DNA of 53,276 bases from Candidatus Hydrogenedens sp. (GTDB lineage: Bacteria > Hydrogenedentota > Hydrogenedentia > Hydrogenedentales > CAITNO01), in the NCBI GenBank assembly GCA_012522755.1, contig JAAYJV010000021.1, forward strand, positions 1 through 53,276, in the 5' to 3' direction. Shown in pieces: positions 9,015 through 15,687 of this stretch; within the stretch, counting starts at the first letter, position 1, and every line of letters begins with the position of its first letter. The translations under genes and the position numbers were made by a program. The notes under the pieces were generated by a model. The model made no database searches. It saw only the letters and a program-made list of their open reading frames with translations, and was not told where the DNA came from.

Positions 9015-9193
9015 TGTTAAGACCATAGATCTTTTTTATGCCGCATTGTACTTTTTCCGTGTGTTCAGTGATTTCCGTGGTTAAAAAGTCATCTTATTTC
9101 TCGGTGGATCCATTGTGTCCCATTGTGTCTCCGTGGTTGAAATCTTCCCTTCTCCCCTTGGTATTCCTCCGCCTCTTGGTCTAAGATGTACCC

Positions 9194-10291
9194 ATGACAA
9201 AGGCCTCCGATAAAAGAAATATAAAAAGCTCTCCGGCAACCTGGTCTCCTTTGGCCCGGACAGCTGTCGTGTGGCTCCTTCTGGCACTTGTCTTTCTGAT
9301 CTTCCATTTCTTTTATTATCCCCGTTATCGGGAGCAGTTTCTCGCTGAACCGGAGCAGTTCTTGAAAAAAGCGGATCAGCTCATCCGCAAAGGGGAGAAA
9401 GAAGAGGCCTGGCATGTTCTGCGACAGGGCATCGCCACGTTCAACCCGCCTCATGCCGATGCATATCGTATGTGTGCGGCCTTGCTCGGTCCTGCTGACA
9501 GTGATGAAAAATCTTTTCTGGAAGGGCGGGCCGCTTTTTATGATTTTTTGTCAGCACCCTCGCTGGACGGGCTGAAAACATTGCAGGAACAAGACTGGTA
9601 CGCACCCTTTGTTTCCACCAGCTTCAAAGATGCCGTCTCTGTGGCCGATGATTCTCTGCTCAGTCTTTGGAAACATTTTTCCAGGGCTCTGCGCCTGCCC
9701 ACGCCTTCGGAATGGAGCGGGGAAGAGGCGGCTGCTCTTTTTTCTCTGGGCGGGAGTATATTTTCCACAGAAGGCAAAATAGGCTCCACGGCCGTGACAA
9801 GTCCGGTGCCTCTTCTGGCTTACAGTGGCGGCGGTGCTGATGAACGGCGTGGCGCAAGCTTCTTCATCAACGGCCGTGACTATGGCAACAACAAACGGGG
9901 CATCCATGTGGCTCTTCTGGATATCTCCACCGGGGAGCTGCTGGCTGTGGAGGTCTTTGATCTTTGGGAACGGCATGAAGAAGGCCGGCGACTCGATGTT
10001 TTTTTGAAGGAGGCGCCCGAGCCCTGTACAGGAATGTTTGCCGTCTGTGATGACGGTTCCGGTGTGCTTACTCATGATCTGGAAGAAAGTCTGTTGCTCT
10101 TTGGTCTCGATCGCTTGATGATGGAAGATCGCAGAGCACGGGTGTTGACCATTCGCGCCAGTTTCGCGGCCATAGGGGTGAAGGGTGCAACCCCGGGTTC
10201 CGCCCTGCAGGTCTGGTCACCCCAATACTTCGGCGACCATCGGGGCCACCCCCTTCTCTGTGCCGTCCTGCCGGAAGGGTCGCCATCATGA
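9194..10291 (+). CDS. Membrane-anchored protein with C-terminal ILEI/PANDER-like domain
   Basis: 365 aa. One membrane helix near residues 20-43 (TAVVWLLLALVFLIFHFF) follows a short basic N-terminus. Residues ~50-100 are helical and TPR-like (FLKKADQLIRKGEKEEAWHV). Residues ~215-330 resemble the ILEI/PANDER (FAM3-type) fold: FFINGRDYGNNKRGIHVALL, then ISTGELLAVEVFDLW, a CDDGSG turn and AAIGVKGATPGSA. In eukaryotes this fold is a secreted ligand or sugar-enzyme accessory domain; in bacteria its role is unsettled. The protein probably faces the periplasm. Its stop overlaps the next start as ATGA, so it is coupled to a WecA-like transferase, which hints at a cell-surface glycan role. No strong ribosome site precedes ATG 9194. 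Confidence 0.7.
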   Translation: MTKASDKRNIKSSPATWSPLARTAVVWLLLALVFLIFHFFYYPRYREQFLAEPEQFLKKADQLIRKGEKEEAWHVLRQGIATFNPPHADAYRMCAALLGPADSDEKSFLEGRAAFYDFLSAPSLDGLKTLQEQDWYAPFVSTSFKDAVSVADDSLLSLWKHFSRALRLPTPSEWSGEEAAALFSLGGSIFSTEGKIGSTAVTSPVPLLAYSGGGADERRGASFFINGRDYGNNKRGIHVALLDISTGELLAVEVFDLWERHEEGRRLDVFLKEAPEPCTGMFAVCDDGSGVLTHDLEESLLLFGLDRLMMEDRRARVLTIRASFAAIGVKGATPGSALQVWSPQYFGDHRGHPLLCAVLPEGSPS

Positions 10292-11337
10292 GGGGCCCAT
10301 TATTGCTCTATGCTGCTGTCTGTGTCGGCAGTTTTCTTTGTGTGTTCCTGCTGGTGCCTCTCAGCCGTCGCCTGGCCCTTTTTCTGGGCGCTCTTGATAA
10401 GCCCGACCACGATAGAAAAGTACATCAGCGCAGCATTCCCTATCTGGGCGGCCTCGCCTTTTATGTTGCCTGGCTGGTCATGCTGGCGACTCTGTCCTTT
10501 TTTGCGCCCGACTGGCTTTATCCCGAATTTTATCCCCTGGCCGTTGTGGGCTTTCCCGTGATACTTCTGGGGATCTATGACGACATCTGCGACCTGAGCA
10601 GCAAGATAAAACTGCCTCTGGAACTCATTCTCGGAGGGAGCCTTTATTTCTGGGGCTTCAAAAGCGTGATCCTTTCCAATCCTTTGGGAGGCACGGTGTA
10701 TATAGGCGGCTTCGCTGTTGTTATCACGGCGTTGTGGGTGGCCGGTATGATGAACGCCGTCAACTTCACTGATGGTCTGGACGGACTCGCCGCCGGATTG
10801 GTGGCCATTGCAGCGGCTGTTCTCTTTTATCTTTCCTTCCGACAGGGCTATGTCTTTTCCAGTATCATCATGGCTTTTTTGATCGGGAGCTGTCTGGCTT
10901 TCCTATGTTACAACTTTCATCCCGCTTCTATTTTCATGGGTGATGCCGGTGCTTTGTTTCTGGGCTTCATGCTCGGTGCGGCCACGGTACTGGAAAGGCA
11001 GAAAGGAACAGCTGTCATTGCTCTTTCCGTTCCGGTCATGGTAGTAGCTGTGCCTCTGCTTGACACAGGCCTCAGTTTTCTTCGAAGGCTCCGCCGTGTC
11101 CGGGATGGCCGTTTCTTCACGCCTGACCGCCATCATATCCATCATCGACTCCTGGCTCTGGGGTTGAGTCAACGTCAGGTGGTTCTCAGTTTGTATGCCT
11201 TGTCGCTTTGCTTCGGTCTCCTCGCCCTGATCTTTGCCGGACTCTCAGCCGGATTCAAACTGCTGCTGCTTCTGACAGCGGGAATCTGCACTTTGCTTGC
11301 CGTGGCTTTTCTGCGCCACAAGGAAAGAATGAAATGA
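10288..11337 (+). CDS. WecA/MraY-family undecaprenyl-phosphate sugar-1-phosphate transferase
   Basis: 349 aa, usual length, with about 10-11 membrane helices. Family motifs are in order: KVHQRSIPYLGGLAFY near the N-terminus, LLGIYDDICDL (aspartate pair), MNAVNFTDGLDGLAAGL, IFMGDAGALFLGF and the histidine-rich loop PDRHHIHHRLLALG. These are the metal, lipid and nucleotide-sugar binding loops of enzymes that move a HexNAc-1-phosphate from a UDP-sugar to undecaprenyl phosphate. The HHIHHR form fits WecA-like enzymes better than MraY. It starts glycan assembly at the inner membrane (O antigen, exopolysaccharide or teichoic-like polymer). ATGA overlaps link it to both neighbours. Confidence 0.9.
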   Translation: MRGPLLLYAAVCVGSFLCVFLLVPLSRRLALFLGALDKPDHDRKVHQRSIPYLGGLAFYVAWLVMLATLSFFAPDWLYPEFYPLAVVGFPVILLGIYDDICDLSSKIKLPLELILGGSLYFWGFKSVILSNPLGGTVYIGGFAVVITALWVAGMMNAVNFTDGLDGLAAGLVAIAAAVLFYLSFRQGYVFSSIIMAFLIGSCLAFLCYNFHPASIFMGDAGALFLGFMLGAATVLERQKGTAVIALSVPVMVVAVPLLDTGLSFLRRLRRVRDGRFFTPDRHHIHHRLLALGLSQRQVVLSLYALSLCFGLLALIFAGLSAGFKLLLLLTAGICTLLAVAFLRHKERMK

Positions 11338-12041
11338 TGAAGGAACGAAGCGCTATCCTCCGGGAAATCTTTGACAGCATGCAAAAGCATTTCGGCCTGA
11401 CCCACTGGTGGCCCGGCGACAGTCCTTTTGAGATTGCGCTGGGCGCCATATTGACCCAGAACACGGCCTGGACCAATGTGGAAAAGGCCTTGAACAATGT
11501 GAAGACAAAAGACTGGTTGAATCCCCGGGCATTGACGGAAGCGCCGCAAGAGGAAGTGGAACAAGTGCTGCGCCCTTCCGGCTATTTCCGCCAGAAAACG
11601 GAACGGGTCCGTCTTTTCTGCAATCATCTGCTGGAACATTATGACGGGAGTATGGAGAAGATGGCGCAACGTCCCTTTCCGAAACTGAGAGAAGAACTGC
11701 TTTTCCTCAAGGGCATAGGCCCTGAAACGGCTGATGATATCCTGCTTTATGCCTGTGATAAAGAAGTCTTCGTTATTGATGCCTATACACGCCGGATTTT
11801 TTCACGCTGTGGTCTGGTCAGTGAAAAGATTGCCTATCATCCTTTGCAGACGCTCATAGAGGACAACTTCAAAAAGGACTTGAAAGACTATCAGGAGTTT
11901 CACGGGCTCATTGTGTGGACGGCGAAAGATTTCTGCAAGAAGAATCCCGCCTGTGAAGGCTGCCCTCTGGCTCTGACGACAAGGCCCGCTGAGGGAAGCT
12001 TTTCCTGTCGCCGCTGTGATGTGCCTTGGGATGGCACGTAG
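11334..12041 (+). CDS. Endonuclease III/MagIII-like HhH-GPD DNA glycosylase
   Basis: 235 aa. ATG 11334 overlaps the transferase stop as ATGA; a second ATG follows immediately. The fold motifs are ALGAILTQNTAW near residue 35, RPSGYFRQKTERVRLF, the helix-hairpin-helix LKGIGPETADDIL and VIDAYTRRIF. Asp149 matches the catalytic aspartate. The position of the lyase lysine of E. coli endonuclease III is Glu131, 18 residues before Asp149, so a monofunctional base glycosylase is likely. A C-x5-C-x2-C cluster follows, but the fourth cysteine is displaced (SFSCRRC), so the usual C-x6-C-x2-C-x5-C iron-sulfur loop is not intact. The sequence is closest to MagIII-type 3-methyladenine glycosylases by motif. 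Confidence 0.85.
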   Translation: MMKERSAILREIFDSMQKHFGLTHWWPGDSPFEIALGAILTQNTAWTNVEKALNNVKTKDWLNPRALTEAPQEEVEQVLRPSGYFRQKTERVRLFCNHLLEHYDGSMEKMAQRPFPKLREELLFLKGIGPETADDILLYACDKEVFVIDAYTRRIFSRCGLVSEKIAYHPLQTLIEDNFKKDLKDYQEFHGLIVWTAKDFCKKNPACEGCPLALTTRPAEGSFSCRRCDVPWDGT

Positions 12042-12106
12042 GGGCACGGCATGCCGTGCCCACTCCGCCCACTTGGTCCACTGATTCGCCATAAATATTC
12101 TGACCC
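12042..12106. repeat. Dispersed palindromic repeat (GGCACGGCATGCCGTGCC type)
   Basis: Perfect 18-bp palindrome at 12043-12060. It is followed by CACTTGGTCCACTGATTCGCCATAAATATTCTGACCCC, whose close relatives occur at 18697-18755 and in part near 8735 and 23436. It lies directly after the glycosylase stop. Confidence 0.75.
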
Positions 12107-12136
12107 CGATCACAGCCGTCATTCCGGTTTTTTTGC

Positions 12137-12161
12137 GAATACCGGCACATTTACGGTATTC
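12137..12161. promoter_or_regulatory. Inverted repeat upstream of hsdM, possible operator
   Basis: Perfect 8-bp arms GAATACCG (12137-12144) and CGGTATTC (12154-12161) with a 9-nt spacer, 73 bp before the hsdM start. Position and symmetry suit a regulator site controlling the restriction-modification operon. No controller gene is adjacent. Confidence 0.4.
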
Positions 12162-12233
12162 TGTCTTTGGGGCGTGTCATGGTGGCAATCCCGATTTTCA
12201 GACCGTAAGCCCGTATCGCCGACAGGAGGGTTG

Positions 12234-14246
12234 ATGAATAATTTCAGTGAAAAAGCGAACTTCATCTGGTCGGTTGCCGATCTCCTCCGCGGTCCCTATC
12301 GTCCCAACCAATACAAGGACATCATGCTTCCGCTCATCGTGCTCCGTCGTCTGGACTGCGTACTCGAGCCGACCCGCGCCAAGGTGTTGCAAGCGAAGAA
12401 GAAACACAAAGGCGGTCTACTCAAAAACATCGATCCCATCCTGCGCAGGGTCACGGGCCTGTCTTTTTACAATACCAGCCCCTACACCTTCGAGAAACTC
12501 AAGGGCGATCCCCAAAATATCTCCGCCAACCTGGTCCATTTCATCCAGGGCTTTTCCACCCGTGCCCGGGAGATCATCGAAAAATTCGGTTTTGAAAAAC
12601 AAATCCCTGGCCTCGAGGAGGCCGACAGGCTTTATCTGGTCGTGTCCAAATTTTGTGAGATCGATCTGCATCCGGAAAAGGTTTCCAACCTCGAGATGGG
12701 CTACATCTTCGAGGAGCTGATCCGCCGCTTCAACGAGGCCTCCAACGAGACGGCTGGCGACTACTTCACGCCTCGCGAGGTCATCCGGCTCATGGTGGAT
12801 CTTCTTTTCACGCCCGATGCCGACATCCTTACGAAAAAAGGCATCGTGAAAACCTTGTATGATCCCGCCTGCGGCACGGGCGGCATGCTTTCCGTGGCGG
12901 AGGACTATGTGCACGAGCTGAACCCCGATGCGCAGCTCGAGGTCTTCGGCCAGGATAACAACCCCGAATCCTACGCCATCTGCGGCTCTGACATGATGAT
13001 TAAAGGTCAGGATATTGGCCATATCGCCTTCGGCAACAGCTTTACCGACGACCATTTCCCCCAGCAGCGTTTTGATTACATGCTTGCCAATCCGCCCTAC
13101 GGTGTCAAGTGGGAGACGGAAAGGGATTTCATCATAAGGGAACATGAGGAGCAGGGCTTCGGCGGGCGTTTCGGTGCGGGATATCCCCGTATCAACGATG
13201 GCGCATTACTCTTCCTGCAGCACATGATCAGCAAGATGAAGCCTGCGAAGGAAGGCGGCACCCGTCTCGGGGTCGTTTTTGACGGATCGCCCCTCTTCAC
13301 GGGAGCCGCCGAATCGGGGGAAAGCGAAATACGCCGCTGGATCATCGAGCACGACTGGTTGGAGACTGTCGTCGCCCTGCCCGATCAACTCTTCTACAAC
13401 ACCGGCATCAGCACCTATCTGTGGATCGTCACCAACCGCAAGGAGAAGCACCGCCGGGGAAAAATACAGCTCATTGACGGTACCGGCTTCTTCACCAAAA
13501 TGCGCAAGTCCCTCGGTGACAAGCGCAACGAGATCAGCGAAAGTCAGCGTGACGAGATCACCCGCCTCCACGGGGACTTCGAGGAGGGCGAATATGTGCG
13601 CATCTTCGACAACGAAGATTTCGGGTACCAGCGCATCACCGTGCAACGTCCCTTGCGGCTCAATTTCGCCGTCACCGAGGAGCGCATCGCCCGGCTCCGG
13701 GAACTTCCCGCCTTCACCAAGCTGGCAACGAGTAAAAAGCGCAAGGATGAAGCCGCTGCCCGGGCGGAGATCGAGGCGGGTCGTAAACTGCAGGAGGCTA
13801 TCCTGACCGCACTGAAGCCCCTTGACGACAAGGGAATTGTCACAAGCCGTGACAGCTTCACGAAAATGTTGAAGGAGGCATTCCGGGAAGGGGAGTTGAA
13901 GCTGCCCGCCCCTCTCTTCAGAGCCCTGCTCAACGCCCTCTCCGAAAGGGATGAGGCAGCCGACATCTGCACTGATGCCAAAGGCAATCCCGAAGCGGAT
14001 CCCGAACTGCGTGACTATGAAAATGTGCCCCTGAAAGAGGATATCAACGCATATCTGGAGCGGGAAGTCCTGCCCCACGTACCCGATGCCTGGGTGGATG
14101 CATCGAAAACAAAGATCGGCTACGAGATCAACTTCAACCGCTATTTCTATCAGTACGAGCCGCCCCGACCCCTGGAAGAGATCGAGGGCGAACTCCAGAG
14201 CATTGAAGAGGAAATCGCCCGGATGCTGGCGGAGGTCACTGAATGA
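12234..14246 (+). CDS. hsdM: Type I restriction-modification DNA methyltransferase subunit
   Basis: 670 aa. ATG 12234 follows ACAGGAGGG, the best ribosome site in the region; the frame stays open upstream into repeat DNA. The N-terminal HsdM helical domain (ANFIWSVADLLRGPYRPNQY) is followed by the N6-adenine methylase core. That core has DPACGTGG at residues 210-217 (SAM binding) and NPPYG beginning at Asn286 (catalytic motif IV). The long C-terminal region is helical and charged. It should methylate adenine in a bipartite target with HsdS and, with HsdR, form the restriction complex. The downstream small ORF begins inside the stop codon. Confidence 0.95.
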   Translation: MNNFSEKANFIWSVADLLRGPYRPNQYKDIMLPLIVLRRLDCVLEPTRAKVLQAKKKHKGGLLKNIDPILRRVTGLSFYNTSPYTFEKLKGDPQNISANLVHFIQGFSTRAREIIEKFGFEKQIPGLEEADRLYLVVSKFCEIDLHPEKVSNLEMGYIFEELIRRFNEASNETAGDYFTPREVIRLMVDLLFTPDADILTKKGIVKTLYDPACGTGGMLSVAEDYVHELNPDAQLEVFGQDNNPESYAICGSDMMIKGQDIGHIAFGNSFTDDHFPQQRFDYMLANPPYGVKWETERDFIIREHEEQGFGGRFGAGYPRINDGALLFLQHMISKMKPAKEGGTRLGVVFDGSPLFTGAAESGESEIRRWIIEHDWLETVVALPDQLFYNTGISTYLWIVTNRKEKHRRGKIQLIDGTGFFTKMRKSLGDKRNEISESQRDEITRLHGDFEEGEYVRIFDNEDFGYQRITVQRPLRLNFAVTEERIARLRELPAFTKLATSKKRKDEAAARAEIEAGRKLQEAILTALKPLDDKGIVTSRDSFTKMLKEAFREGELKLPAPLFRALLNALSERDEAADICTDAKGNPEADPELRDYENVPLKEDINAYLEREVLPHVPDAWVDASKTKIGYEINFNRYFYQYEPPRPLEEIEGELQSIEEEIARMLAEVTE

Positions 14247-14362
14247 AGGCGAATCCGACCATAAAGCATTTCCACAAGGGCAACTGTCAAGTATTCCTTG
14301 ACAGTTCAACGACCATGAAAGAAGGCAGCTCCACAGCGTCAGGGAAAAGGGGGATGGCATGA
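14243..14362 (+). CDS. 39-aa bridging ORF between hsdM and hsdS
   Basis: Begins at ATG 14243 overlapping the hsdM stop (ATGA) and ends at TGA 14360-14362 overlapping the hsdS start at 14359 (ATGA). It starts MKANPTIKHFHKGNCQV and has no recognised domain. The double overlap would let ribosomes travel from hsdM to hsdS without release. The ORF contains a 10-bp perfect hairpin. It may be a translational-coupling leader rather than a functional peptide. Confidence 0.45.
   Translation: MKANPTIKHFHKGNCQVFLDSSTTMKEGSSTASGKRGMA
14282..14306 (+). promoter_or_regulatory. Hairpin inside the hsdM-hsdS junction
   Basis: Perfect 10-bp arms AACTGTCAAG (14282-14291) and CTTGACAGTT (14297-14306) with a 5-nt TATTC loop. 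No U-run follows, so it is not an intrinsic terminator. It could tune mRNA stability or HsdS translation. Confidence 0.5.
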
Positions 14363-15687
14363 AGCGACAGCCCTATCCTAAATACAAACCCTCCGGCGTT
14401 GAGTGGTTGGGAGAAATTCCGGAAGGGTGGAAAGTATTGTCTTTAAGGCGCTACTTGCGCGTCAGTAGTGGCGACATGATTTCAATCGATAATTTCCAGG
14501 AGGAAGGTTATCCGGTTTTTGGGGGCAACGGTTTTCGAGGCTATACAGATCGATGGAATACAGAAACCAACACTATCATCATCGGGAGGTATGGGGCTCT
14601 CTGTGGAAACGTTCGTCTGACTGAAGAGCAAATTTGGGCAACAGAACACGCATTTCGCGTCATTCCTTTGACTACCTTCGATGCTAAGTTTCTGGCGTCT
14701 GTAATTAAAATACTTGACCTGAACAAGCTATCGGCACGTGCTGCACAACCCGGCTTAAACTCAGAAATGGTTCGTAATCATATGGTATGCATTCCTCCCC
14801 TTGCGGAACAGCGCGCCATTGCGTCCTACCTCGATGGGGAGACGGAACGGATTGATGCACTGATAGAGAAGAAGGAGCGTCAAATTGCCTCGCTCCAGGA
14901 GAAGCGTTCCGCCCTGATTTCCTCTCTGGTCACGGGGCAGTTGTCTCTGGTGCGAAACAGAGAGACGGGTAGGGTCAGGACGATCCGGGATGAGGAAATG
15001 CGGTCCATGGCCGAAGATCCCCGCTTTGAGATTCTGGTGGATTGTTCCGTGAAAAAGAATTCCGCCGTGGAATGGCTCGGCCAGATCCCGGAGCACTGGA
15101 AGGTGAAGCGGCTGAAGTATAGCGCTGATTTAATCAACTATAAACTCGATGGCAAGGAATCGGATTTGCCATATACGGGGCTTGAGCATATTGAGCCTTG
15201 GACGGGAAAGCATATTGCTGAAAACGAAGATTTTTCGAGTGAGAGTTTGGCAAGCCACTTTAGGCGAGGCGATGTGCTCTTTGGTAAATTACGGCCTTAT
15301 TTAGCTAAGGTTCACGCAGCAGCCACAGAAGGTCTTTGTTCCAGTGAGCTGCTTGTCCTCCGCCCAAAAGAGGTAATCCAAAACTTCCTTTTTAATTACA
15401 TGCTGAATAGCGACTTCATCACCGTTGTGGACTCATCAACATATGGGGCGAAAATGCCTCGTGCCAGTTGGGATTTCATAGGAAATTTATCGGTGTTAAT
15501 TCCCCCTCTTGCTGAGCAGCATGCGATAGCGTCCTATCTTGATGCTGAGACCTCGCGTCTGGATGGGCTGGTGGAGAAGATAGAAGCGTCTATGGAGCTT
15601 TTGCGGGAATATCGCAGTGCTCTTATTTCCGCTGCTGTGACGGGGCGGATCCGGGTATGCGAGGAAGAAAGTATGGAGGTTGAATAA
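14359..15687 (+). CDS. hsdS: Type I restriction-modification specificity subunit
   Basis: 442 aa. Two target-recognition domains of ~150 residues are each followed by a coiled-coil spacer. The repeated framework is clear: VEWLGEIPEGWKV and VEWLGQIPEHWKVKRL open each half. PPLAEQRAIASYLDGETERI and PPLAEQHAIASYLDAETSRL open each spacer helix, and SALISSLVTGQ and SALISAAVTGR close them. The two TRDs differ in sequence, as expected for a bipartite, asymmetric target. It directs both HsdM and HsdR. Confidence 0.95.
   Translation: MKRQPYPKYKPSGVEWLGEIPEGWKVLSLRRYLRVSSGDMISIDNFQEEGYPVFGGNGFRGYTDRWNTETNTIIIGRYGALCGNVRLTEEQIWATEHAFRVIPLTTFDAKFLASVIKILDLNKLSARAAQPGLNSEMVRNHMVCIPPLAEQRAIASYLDGETERIDALIEKKERQIASLQEKRSALISSLVTGQLSLVRNRETGRVRTIRDEEMRSMAEDPRFEILVDCSVKKNSAVEWLGQIPEHWKVKRLKYSADLINYKLDGKESDLPYTGLEHIEPWTGKHIAENEDFSSESLASHFRRGDVLFGKLRPYLAKVHAAATEGLCSSELLVLRPKEVIQNFLFNYMLNSDFITVVDSSTYGAKMPRASWDFIGNLSVLIPPLAEQHAIASYLDAETSRLDGLVEKIEASMELLREYRSALISAAVTGRIRVCEEESMEVE

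Larger units (their letters stand above)
8193..9193. repeat. Non-coding spacer packed with dispersed and tandem repeats
   Basis: About 1 kb with no credible gene; frames here are open only because repeat units are multiples of 3. It contains 14-bp tandem copies of TAGGTGATAGGGAA (8206-8253). Three GCCAAT/ATTGGC hairpin elements lie at 8276-8304, 8423-8450 and, inverted, 8581-8608. A GGCATGCC palindrome lies near 8735. An 18-bp minisatellite runs from 8746 to 8858 and a 9-bp minisatellite from 8971 to 9014. A GATCCGACGGATC-type motif lies near 8915. The last ~170 bp hold decayed CCGTGTGTTCAGTG-type repeats that recur near 19235-19320. Confidence 0.75.

Noticed and set aside
8676-9028. Small ORFs with WTKWTE or LCPLGP repeats
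   Set aside because: Translations of the 18-bp and 9-bp minisatellites.
13206-14360. 384-codon open frame on the minus strand
   Set aside because: Antisense to hsdM; no ribosome site or domain.
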